Shown here in pieces: positions 1 through 5,085 of a stretch of DNA of 5,085 nucleotides (within the stretch, counting starts at the first letter, position 1; the number at the start of each line of letters is the position of its first letter). The notes beneath the pieces are model-generated. The model was not told the origin of the DNA. It did no database searches and was given only the letters and a program-made list of their open reading frames with translations. The position numbers and the translations under genes were made by a program. Source of the DNA: an uncultured Magnetococcales bacterium (GTDB lineage Bacteria > Pseudomonadota > Magnetococcia > Magnetococcales > Magnetaquicoccaceae); NCBI GenBank assembly GCA_903913345.1, contig CAIWLA010000136.1:1-5085 (forward strand), given 5' to 3'.

Positions 1-4
1 GGGT

Positions 5-22
5 CCAGGGGCAAAGCCCCGG
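5..22. repeat. Short GC-rich hairpin at left edge, downstream of the minus-strand gene
   Basis: GGGGC (8-12) and GCCCC (16-20) form a perfect stem around an AAA loop. CC at 5-6 can pair with GG at 21-22 if A7 is bulged, giving about 7 pairs. The hairpin sits 15 bases beyond the stop codon of the spermidine-synthase-like gene, where a terminator would be expected. However, no T-run follows it in the direction of that gene, so a classical intrinsic terminator is not supported. It could instead be part of a dispersed intergenic palindromic repeat truncated by the window edge. The structure is seen directly; its role is inference. Confidence 0.4.
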
Positions 23-36
23 CGGCACAGCGCGCC

Positions 37-927
37 CTATAAAACGTGTATCCGGTTGCCCAAATCGGGATGACAATAGATTTTGCCCCGGAATGGATAA
101 TGGTGTGAATGGCTGGTCTTGTGGTGCCAGAAACCCTGTTTGACCGGGATAAGCCGGTGCAAAAAGCCCATAAAGGCCTCAAAGGCCAGGGGAGGCTGAT
201 CGGCCCAGGCCAGCGTCTGTTCCTGCAATGCCGGCAGGTTCAGGTGGCGGAAAGGGTTGTCCTGGGGGAGACAAAAGACAATTTCGTTGCCTCCCGGAAC
301 CGGAAGACGCAAAACCGAGCGGGGGAAACCGGAGACAATCTCCCTCAAAATCTCTGGATACCCCACTGCCTCGCCCCGGAACAGATTGAACAGCAACACC
401 CCGTTGTCAGACAGCAGCGGATGGATCGCGGAGAGGAATGGGGCAGAATTGACCGAGCGGGAGACGCCCGCATGGTCGAAGGCATCCACCAGGATCAGGT
501 CATATGGTGTCGATCGGTTGGCCATTGCCGTGACAAAGTGCTGGCCATCGGCGCAATGCAGGGTCAAGCGATCCGATTCGGGCAGGAAAAAAAATTGGTG
601 TGCAACGGTGGCCATGACCGGGTTGGAATCCACCACATCCACGCGACACTCCGGGAAAAAGTGCAGAAAAAATTTGGCCATGCAACCCCCTCCCAGGCCG
701 ATCATCAACACCCGTTGCGGACGATGGTTGAACAACAGAGAGGCCAGCAGGTGCTGGGTGTACGAGGATACCAGCCACAATGGATGGGCCAGATCCATGC
801 GGCTTTGGGTGAAGGCGGTGCTGTTGAAATATAATGATCGATACGGACCCTCATCGATGACAAAAAGGGTCTGTTCCGGTCCGTCATGGCGGAAGACCAG
901 TTGTCTGGTCGCCGGGTTGGTGGTCAT
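37..927 (-). CDS. Spermidine-synthase-like protein (class I methyltransferase fold)
   Basis: This is a soluble 296-residue protein with the two-part build of the spermidine synthase superfamily. The N-terminal beta domain covers about residues 8-45, with the family-like stretch QSRMDLAHPLWL at 41-52. A Rossmann-like nucleotide-binding core covers about 70-220. Visible motifs are motif I VLMIGLGGG (73-81), the acidic strand end VDVVDSNP with D100, CADG with D127, and YDLILVDAFD (142-151), whose D148/D151 match the catalytic-loop aspartates. True aminopropyltransferases have GGGD; here it is GGGC (Cys82), so the diamine-binding Asp is absent and polyamine synthesis is doubtful. The substrate is unknown. 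The C-terminus is unusually His-rich (residues 268-286). The ATG at 925-927 is preceded by AGGAG (934-938) six bases away. The gene is divergent from lptF and stands alone in its direction within the window. The superfamily call is firm; the function is not. Confidence 0.85.
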   Translation of the reverse strand: MTTNPATRQLVFRHDGPEQTLFVIDEGPYRSLYFNSTAFTQSRMDLAHPLWLVSSYTQHLLASLLFNHRPQRVLMIGLGGGCMAKFFLHFFPECRVDVVDSNPVMATVAHQFFFLPESDRLTLHCADGQHFVTAMANRSTPYDLILVDAFDHAGVSRSVNSAPFLSAIHPLLSDNGVLLFNLFRGEAVGYPEILREIVSGFPRSVLRLPVPGGNEIVFCLPQDNPFRHLNLPALQEQTLAWADQPPLAFEAFMGFLHRLIPVKQGFWHHKTSHSHHYPFRGKIYCHPDLGNRIHVL

Positions 928-933
928 GGCCTT

Positions 934-938
934 CTCCT
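934..938 (-). promoter_or_regulatory. Ribosome binding site of the spermidine-synthase-like gene
   Basis: On the minus strand this reads AGGAG, six bases before the ATG at 927-925. It is a near-ideal Shine-Dalgarno match and fixes the start of the gene. No other in-frame start with comparable support is seen. Confidence 0.7.
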
Positions 939-968
939 GGGGAATGAATCGCTCGGTCTTTTCGGCAG

Positions 969-986
969 CAACAGACGGGTCTGTTG
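969..986. promoter_or_regulatory. Perfect 8+2+8 palindrome, candidate operator
   Basis: CAACAGAC (969-976) and GTCTGTTG (979-986) are exact reverse complements around a GG centre. The element lies 42 bases upstream of the spermidine-synthase-like start and about 130 upstream of the lptF start. It is downstream of the candidate minus-strand -10 box, so it would fall in or near that gene's 5' leader. Near-symmetric arms with a two-base centre are typical of sites bound by dimeric regulators. An RNA hairpin with a small loop is also possible. I do not recognise the regulator. The palindrome is seen directly; its operator role is inference. Confidence 0.45.
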
Positions 987-1008
987 GTCCGCAATCCTCA
1001 ACGATAGC

Positions 1009-1037
1009 ATTCTACGCTACCCTGTGCTATACAGGAA
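1009..1037 (-). promoter_or_regulatory. Candidate promoter for the spermidine-synthase-like gene
   Basis: Reading the minus strand, TAGAAT (1014-1009) matches the sigma-70 -10 consensus at five of six bases. A weak -35-like TTCCTG (1037-1032) lies 17 bases upstream. Transcription would start near 1002, giving a leader of about 75 bases that contains the 969-986 palindrome. The -35 is poor, so this is only a candidate. Confidence 0.3.
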
Positions 1038-1105
1038 CGGGGTTTGATTCCTGATCAGGCCCGTGTCATGCGGGGCAATTCCGCCGGGTTGGTCCCATTT
1101 ATAAG
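1025..1105 (+). promoter_or_regulatory. Candidate promoter elements for the lptF-lptG cluster
   Basis: Two -10-like sites are visible. TG-C-TATACA (1025-1033) is an extended -10 form without a convincing -35. TATAAG (1100-1105) matches five of six bases of TATAAT, also without a good -35; it would start transcription only a few bases before the ATG at 1116, giving a nearly leaderless message. The second option fits the absence of a Shine-Dalgarno sequence before 1116. Neither can be chosen from sequence alone. Confidence 0.25.
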
Positions 1106-1115
1106 TTTGGCATTC

Positions 1116-2276
1116 ATGAATCGTCTGTCGCGTTATCTGTTCCGGGAGTGTGCGCTCACCTCGCTGATCGCGTTGCTGGTCCTCTCCTTCATGGTCATGT
1201 TGCCACAGGTGTTGCGCCTCGTGGACCTTTGGGTCAATCGGGGGGTTGCCGTGGCGGTGCTGGGCACGATGATTTCGTTGTCCATTCCCAAAATTTTGGT
1301 CACGACCATCCCCATGGCCCTGTTGATCGGCATTTTGTTGACCCTGGGACGGATGGCCCAGGAGAGCGAACTGGTGGTGCTCAAGGCCTGTGGCATCAGC
1401 CTGTTTCAGGTGATGCGCCCCATTGCCCTGTTGGCCATCCTCTCGGCCGGTTGCGCCCTGCTCCTGAATATGGTCTGGCTGCCCCACGCCTTCCATCAAT
1501 TTGCCGTCATCAAGAGGGCACTGGTCTCCACCACCACCTTGACCCTGAAACCGCAGGCATTCAACCATGCCATCCCCGGTCTGACCCTTTATGCCGATGA
1601 ACAAGAGCCAAACAGCCGATTATTGAAAGGTATCTTGATCCATGATCAACGCAAACCCGATGCCCCGATCACCCTGACCGCCCGTCGGGGCGAGATGCGA
1701 TCCATGCCCGGTGGCGAGACCGTATTGTTTTTGCAGGAGGGTGCCCGTCACCAGACGGTGGGGGATAATCAATACCAGTCATTGCGCTTTGCCACCTATC
1801 AGATGGATCTGGGGGTGGTGTTGGGATTCAAGACCCAGGATACCAAAAAACAGTGGGATGAGATGAATTTGCACGAATTGTCCCAGGTGATGCGAGAGGC
1901 CACCCCGGATGAACGGTTTGAGGCCCGGATGGAGTGGCACCGGCGTTTTTCCTTCCCCGTGGCCACCCTGATTCTGGGGCTGTTTGCGGTCCCTTTGGGG
2001 TTGCAGCAATCCCATCGGTCTGGGCGCAGCTATGGGTTGGTGGTGGCCGTTGCCACCCTGATTGTCCACTTTGTCCTGCTCTCTGTGGGGGAAAATCTGG
2101 CGCGCAAACACCTTCTGGAGCCGATCGGTGGTTTTTGGCTGCCCAACCTGCTCATGGCCCTGCTGACGGTTTATGTCGTCTATGCCACCCACCATTGCCG
2201 ATCTTTCCGTTTGGCCATCTGGCTGGCGCACGGTTTGGCCAACCTGCCGCAACGGTTGCTGAAGGGAACGGGTTGA
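1116..2276 (+). CDS. lptF: LPS export ABC transporter permease LptF
   Basis: This is an inner-membrane subunit of the LptB2FG transporter, which extracts lipopolysaccharide from the inner membrane for transfer to LptC/LptA. From ATG 1116 it is 386 residues. It has an N-terminal amphipathic start (MNRLSRYLFRE) and transmembrane helices at about 14-37, 48-77 and 97-118. The cytoplasmic coupling segment GRMAQESELVVLKACG (78-93) carries the conserved Glu85 that contacts LptB. A periplasmic beta-jellyroll region spans about 124-270. Three closing helices lie at about 279-298 (after EWHRRFSFP, 273-281), 309-330 and 341-360. This is the LptF/LptG (YjgP/YjgQ) architecture at normal length. First position before lptG and the ESEL coupling motif favour LptF. 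The start is chosen by the family N-terminus. An in-frame TTG at 1044 has a better ribosome site (AGGA, 1033-1036) but would add 24 atypical residues. lptG follows after 3 bases. Confidence 0.93.
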   Translation: MNRLSRYLFRECALTSLIALLVLSFMVMLPQVLRLVDLWVNRGVAVAVLGTMISLSIPKILVTTIPMALLIGILLTLGRMAQESELVVLKACGISLFQVMRPIALLAILSAGCALLLNMVWLPHAFHQFAVIKRALVSTTTLTLKPQAFNHAIPGLTLYADEQEPNSRLLKGILIHDQRKPDAPITLTARRGEMRSMPGGETVLFLQEGARHQTVGDNQYQSLRFATYQMDLGVVLGFKTQDTKKQWDEMNLHELSQVMREATPDERFEARMEWHRRFSFPVATLILGLFAVPLGLQQSHRSGRSYGLVVAVATLIVHFVLLSVGENLARKHLLEPIGGFWLPNLLMALLTVYVVYATHHCRSFRLAIWLAHGLANLPQRLLKGTG

Positions 2277-2279
2277 CCC

Positions 2280-3383
2280 ATGCCGATCCTCTTTCTCTAT
2301 TTGTTGCGTCTCTTCCTGGAGGGGTTGTTCCAGATGATTGGCCTGTTTGTCGGCCTGTTTTTTTTGATCGACGGCATAGAGAACATGCGCCGTTTTTCCC
2401 TGAAACCCCTCTTTGACTGGGGGGATATGTGTCTCATGATGCTGTGCCGTCTGCCGGATTTTATCACCCTGTTGCTCCCTTCCATGACCTTGTTGACCGT
2501 TTTGATGGTGTTGGCCCGTCTCTCCCGGCAAAGCGAGATCACCGTCATGCGGGCCAGTGGGGTCTCCATTTATCGAATTCTCATCCCCTTTTTGTTGGGC
2601 GGTCTGTTGGTTGCGACCGGGCAGTTGGTGGCACAGGATCGACTGGTTCCCTGGACCAAAAGGGCCGCGCAGACGGTGGAGGACCGTTTCCTGGGGCATG
2701 AATCCCCCGCCCAGACGGACATCGACAATTTGTGGTTGAAGGTGTTGTCACTGGCGGGCAACCGGCAGTTGATTCATCTCGACCAGTTGTTGCCCGACGA
2801 ACAGGTCTTGTTGAATGTCTCCATTTTTGAATGGGATACCGACCAGCGTCTGCGCAGTTATCTCCAGGCCCGCCGTGCGCAGATGCAGGCGGGGCAATGG
2901 ACCCTTTCCCAGGGGGTCTTTTATCAATACGGCGAGCAGGTGACGGCAGAACCCTTTACGCAACGGGCGTGGCCGGTCACCCTGACGGCCGATCAACTCA
3001 ACCGCACGGCGATCAACCCGGAATTTCTCTCCATCCAGCAGATCAATCGCCTGATTGAGCGGACGGAGAGGGAGGGGTATGATGCCACCCGCTTGCGGGT
3101 GTTGTGGCACAATCGGCTGTCGCAGCCAGCCGCCACCCTGGCCGCCATTTTGTTGGCCTTTCCCTTCACCTTGCGTCTGCCCCGCCGGGGGGGTGTCACC
3201 CGATCGCTGTTGCTGGGGCTGTTGATCGGTTTTTGTCTGTTTATCGTCTCTGATCTTTTCCAGGCGTTGGGTATGGGGGGGCGTCTGCCGCCCCTCTTCT
3301 CGGCCTGGGCACCGGTCTTTTTCTTTGCGGGGGTCGGGTTTTTTTTGCTGATTCATCTGGCGCATCCCAAGCGTCAAGGATAG
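2280..3383 (+). CDS. lptG: LPS export ABC transporter permease LptG
   Basis: This is the partner permease of LptF in the inner-membrane LPS extraction complex. The 367 residues match the family length. The first helix (about 11-33) ends in FLIDGIENMRRF, the LptG-like segment after TM1. Helices 2-3 lie at about 58-80 and 97-117. Between them is the coupling segment ARLSRQSEITVMRASG (79-94) with Glu86. The periplasmic jellyroll domain covers about 120-265. The C-terminal helices begin after WHNRLSQPAATLA (276-288) and end near residue 362. The ATG is 3 bases after the lptF stop. The nearest Shine-Dalgarno-like AAGGG (2262-2266) is rather far upstream, so translational coupling to lptF is likely. 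The stop TAG overlaps the ribosome site of the next gene, which supports co-transcription. The LptF/LptG distinction rests on order and the N-terminal motif. Confidence 0.93.
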   Translation: MPILFLYLLRLFLEGLFQMIGLFVGLFFLIDGIENMRRFSLKPLFDWGDMCLMMLCRLPDFITLLLPSMTLLTVLMVLARLSRQSEITVMRASGVSIYRILIPFLLGGLLVATGQLVAQDRLVPWTKRAAQTVEDRFLGHESPAQTDIDNLWLKVLSLAGNRQLIHLDQLLPDEQVLLNVSIFEWDTDQRLRSYLQARRAQMQAGQWTLSQGVFYQYGEQVTAEPFTQRAWPVTLTADQLNRTAINPEFLSIQQINRLIERTEREGYDATRLRVLWHNRLSQPAATLAAILLAFPFTLRLPRRGGVTRSLLLGLLIGFCLFIVSDLFQALGMGGRLPPLFSAWAPVFFFAGVGFFLLIHLAHPKRQG

Positions 3384-3386
3384 GGG
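3382..3386 (+). promoter_or_regulatory. Ribosome binding site at the lptG end that sets the NnrS-like start
   Basis: AGGGG, within AGGATAGGGG, overlaps the lptG stop codon and sits seven bases before ATG 3394. It indicates that translation of the third gene begins at 3394, not at the TTG at 3480, which heads the long open frame and has no comparable ribosome site. Confidence 0.55.
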
Positions 3387-3393
3387 CGTTTCC

Positions 3394-3507
3394 ATGCGGC
3401 ATTTTATGCGATTTTTCTGGCCACCCGATCCCCCCCTCAGCCCCATGGTCTTTTCCCGTCGGCCAGTGGTACACCGTTTTTGGGCGGGGGGGTGGTGGCA
3501 GCGGTGA
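3394..3507 (+). other. N-terminal fragment of the NnrS-like gene, out of frame with its body
   Basis: From ATG 3394, with a good ribosome site, 37 codons are read to a TGA at 3505. Residues MVFSRRPVVHRFWAGG (18-33) resemble the segment before and into the first membrane helix of NnrS proteins. The frame then meets seven G's (3486-3492) and goes on as WWQR-stop. The long downstream frame at the same point reads GGVVAAVIGFGLG, a natural membrane-helix continuation. One additional G would fuse the two into a protein of about 399 residues, a normal NnrS length. This is therefore probably the true 5' end of the next entry, not a separate peptide. Confidence 0.6.
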
Positions 3508-4592
3508 TCGGCTTTGGGTTGGGATTTTTCTTGTGGTCCTGGCAGCAGGGGTTGCTGCCCGTTGTCGATGGGTATCCCAGTCTCAAGTTATGGCATGCCC
3601 GTCTGCAACTCTTGCTGTTCGCAGGCTCCTTTCTCCTGGGTTTTGCCTTGCAATCCGGGCCACACGTCATCGGTGGCCCGCCCCCCCCGGCACGTCCTTT
3701 GTTGCGCCTGTTGCTGCTCTTTCAGATCGGTTTTGTGGTCTCGGTGCCGTTTGATGCCGTTGGCAACCTGTTGATCAGCATGACCTGTTTGTGGGCGGTT
3801 TTTGTGCTGCTCCGCATTACCCTGGGTGGAGATCCCCTGCGTCGTCTGCCGAGGGGCATACCCCTGACCGCCTCTTTTCTGCCCCTGGCCGTTGCCCCCT
3901 GGCTCCCCCTGGACCATGCCGATATGGCCATCTGGGTGTTGTGGTGCGGGCCGGTCACCAGTGCCCTGGTGGCCGGGCAACAGTTGATCCAGAATGTCCT
4001 GGGGGGGCGATTGTTGCAGGGTTGGCCGGCGCGCGGGTTTGCCCTTGCCCTCCTGGTGGCCTGGACAGTCACCACGCTGGCGGCCTTTGTCTCCGGGGTT
4101 TTCTGGTCGTGGGCGGGTATGGCCTGGCTGGTGGCACTCACCCTGTTGATGATCGGGACCGACCTGCTCCGGGCGGCGGGGCGATTCGGCCTGGCCTCGA
4201 TCAACGTCACCCTGGTATTGGGTTTTGCCTGCGCCTGGCTCTCTGCCCTTTGGCTGGCCTGGATGGGGGAGTCGCTGCCTCTGGATGGTGTCGTGCATCT
4301 GCTGGGGGCGGGCATGTTGACCCTGCTCATCCTGGGTGTGGCTGCGCGGGTGGTGGGCTTTTTTTCAGGCGTCGCCACGTTGAATGATCGCCTGCTCTGT
4401 TATCTCCTGCCGGTCTGGGGCATGGTCGCCCTGGCCCGTGTCGGTACGGCGTTGGGATGGCCGATCTCCCAGACCGGGTTGAGGATTTTGATGGGGGTCG
4501 GTATCCTGATCCTGATCCTATGGGCGACCCGCGTGGCGGGAGGCCTGTGGCGGATCAGCCGGAAGATCACGCCGGAGTTGTTGGATCGGTGA
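3480..4592 (+). CDS. NnrS-family multi-pass membrane protein (5' end frameshifted)
   Basis: The 370 residues read from TTG 3480 are almost wholly hydrophobic, with roughly ten to twelve membrane helices. The family call rests on WHARLQLLLFAGSFLLGF (38-55), followed by SGPHVIGG (59-66), which align with the NnrS signature WHAHEM...GFLLTAVPNWTG. It also rests on VHLLGAGMLTLLILGVAARV (272-291), which matches the conserved late helix containing a His (H273 here). NnrS proteins are heme- and copper-associated membrane proteins linked to nitric oxide or nitrosative stress in some proteobacteria. This copy is divergent: the second His and the Glu of WHxHE are Arg41 and Leu42, and the later GHTG reads FFSG, so metal binding may be altered. 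The 5' end lies in another frame (see 3394-3507). With one more base in the G-run the protein would be about 399 residues. It follows lptG after 10 bases and is probably in the same operon. The TTG start is unlikely to be real. Confidence 0.75.
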   Translation: MGGGVVAAVIGFGLGFFLWSWQQGLLPVVDGYPSLKLWHARLQLLLFAGSFLLGFALQSGPHVIGGPPPPARPLLRLLLLFQIGFVVSVPFDAVGNLLISMTCLWAVFVLLRITLGGDPLRRLPRGIPLTASFLPLAVAPWLPLDHADMAIWVLWCGPVTSALVAGQQLIQNVLGGRLLQGWPARGFALALLVAWTVTTLAAFVSGVFWSWAGMAWLVALTLLMIGTDLLRAAGRFGLASINVTLVLGFACAWLSALWLAWMGESLPLDGVVHLLGAGMLTLLILGVAARVVGFFSGVATLNDRLLCYLLPVWGMVALARVGTALGWPISQTGLRILMGVGILILILWATRVAGGLWRISRKITPELLDR

Positions 4593-4625
4593 TTTTGAAG
4601 AGGAAAGAGACGGGATAAGGCGGAC

Positions 4626-4770
4626 ATGAACGTTGAACAACAGGTAGAATACTGGCGCACCGGCTCCGAGGAAGATTGGGAGGTGGCTGTAGGACTGGTG
4701 CAGGGCGGGAAAATCCGGAAAAACGCATCAAGGCCCATGTGTGCCGGGTAACGGGGGAGCATCCGAGGAG
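4626..4770 (+). pseudogene. HEPN-domain protein remnant, internally deleted and truncated
   Basis: From ATG 4626, five bases after AAGG, the reading begins MNVEQQVEYWRTGSEEDW. This is the first helix of small HEPN-domain proteins (about 125-135 residues), often partners of minimal nucleotidyltransferases in toxin-antitoxin-like pairs. The frame holds through GGKIR (to 4718) and then becomes unrelated, stopping at 4749-4751 after 41 codons. A different frame resumes HEPN sequence from 4718: EKRIKAHVCRVTGEHP (4718-4765). In the family, KIR is followed by a segment like HALFFAHLALEK before KALKAHV, so about a dozen codons were lost in an out-of-frame deletion. The C-terminal half, with the RX4-6H RNase motif, is missing and replaced by IS66-derived DNA. 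No active product is expected. The gene starts 33 bases after the NnrS-like stop; that gap holds nothing else recognisable. Confidence 0.75.
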
Positions 4771-4772
4771 GT

Positions 4773-5085
4773 GCTGGTGGCCAGTTTGTTGGGTTCATTT
4801 AGTCCCTGCACAGTGGTTTCATCCATCTGGATCACGCCAAAATCCAATATGTGGTCCCGCATCAGGTTGATGACCGGCTGGACACCCTGACCGCTTTCGA
4901 TTGTTCAGTTGGCCAGTGTACAGCGGGGCATGTCGATACCAGCCCGCACCAAAATCCCACTCTGGCAACCCATCGGCATACTTGGAAACCACTACATGGC
5001 CCAACATGGCAGCCGTTGCCAATGCCTTGGGAATGAATCGCGGCGGCACCGGCGCAACCTTGACCCCTTGATGGCAGTGGGGGCA
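4773..5085 (-). mobile_element. Degenerate IS66-family transposase fragment, running off the right edge
   Basis: Reading leftward from the window end, the frame begins CPHC, the second half of the IS66 zinc-finger region. It continues VPPRFIPKALAT and VSKYADGLP (4989-4963), an IS66 transposase hallmark. The frame is then lost, but another frame carries the continuation: QSGILVRAGIDMPRCTLAN (from 4964), a TGA at 4907-4905 where the family has Trp, then VQPVINLMRDH and VIQMDETTVQ, whose Asp (4823-4821) is the first catalytic residue of the DDE core. Similarity ends around NEPNKLATS (4799-4773), next to the HEPN remnant. The rest of the catalytic domain is absent, and no terminal inverted repeat or target duplication is visible. 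IS66 transposases are about 500 residues; roughly 100 are represented here, in broken form. It cannot encode an active enzyme. The 5' part lies beyond the window. Confidence 0.82.

Noticed and set aside
1004..1030. Inverted repeat ATAGCA (1004-1009) / TGCTAT (1025-1030)
   Set aside because: The arms are only 6 bases with a 15-base spacer, so a chance match is plausible; I did not list it as an operator.
109..1054. Plus-strand open frames over the spermidine-synthase-like gene (109-834 and 257-1054)
   Set aside because: They are shadows of a minus-strand gene with clear motifs and a good ribosome site.
1017..3446. Long open frames on the minus strand opposite lptF and lptG (e.g. 1017-1604, 1779-2699, 2748-3446)
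   Set aside because: Their translations are rich in Gln, His, Gly, Pro and Arg with no domain logic, as expected from the antisense of hydrophobic GC-rich genes. The plus-strand frames are clear LptF and LptG.
3588..4378. Minus-strand open frames opposite the NnrS-like gene
   Set aside because: They have low-complexity Gln/Arg/Pro/Thr composition and mirror a membrane-protein coding frame; no independent start or family signal is seen.
4626..4751. An intact 41-residue small protein
   Set aside because: The first 31 residues are a HEPN N-terminus and the remainder is frame-shifted; HEPN sequence resumes in another frame, so this is a broken gene.
4905..4907. The TGA in the IS66 frame as a recoded codon (selenocysteine or Trp)
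   Set aside because: The same gene also has a frameshift and lacks its C-terminal half, so ordinary pseudogene decay explains it. TGA is used as a normal stop for lptF and the NnrS-like gene.
1..5085. CRISPR array, tRNA/rRNA genes, riboswitch, phage genes or a complete new defence system
   Set aside because: I saw no regularly spaced repeats, tRNA-like cloverleaf, or additional gene families. The only defence-like trace is the broken HEPN remnant.

Overview
The window comes from a GC-rich Gram-negative bacterium, because it carries both membrane subunits of the lipopolysaccharide exporter. Gene style suggests a proteobacterium. The short GGGGCAAAGCCCC hairpin at the left edge and the mix of genes recall Magnetococcia-like genomes, but that is an impression, not a demonstrated assignment.

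Layout: a short hairpin lies at the extreme left, followed on the minus strand by a complete spermidine-synthase-like protein of methyltransferase fold (37-927). A divergent intergenic region of about 190 bases (928-1115) follows. It contains a perfect 8+2+8 palindrome and weak promoter candidates for both directions. Rightward from there runs a compact plus-strand cluster: lptF (1116-2276), lptG (2280-3383, 3-base gap) and an NnrS-family multi-pass membrane protein (3394-4592). In the third gene the natural ATG start and the body of the protein lie in different frames, joined at a run of seven G's.

The last 500 bases are decayed accessory DNA. A HEPN-domain gene begins normally at 4626 but has an internal, frame-shifting deletion and is cut off near 4770. 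It abuts a degenerate IS66-family transposase fragment on the minus strand (4773 to the window end), which has a frameshift and an in-frame TGA where Trp is expected.

How the genes work together: LptF and LptG form the transmembrane heterodimer that, with the ATPase LptB (not in the window), extracts LPS from the inner membrane and passes it to LptC/LptA. The NnrS-like protein is probably co-transcribed with them by position, but no functional link can be read from the sequence. I did not find convincing evidence of a new multi-gene system. The best leads are the homopolymer frameshift in the NnrS-like gene, the palindrome in the divergent promoter region, and the HEPN/IS66 wreckage.
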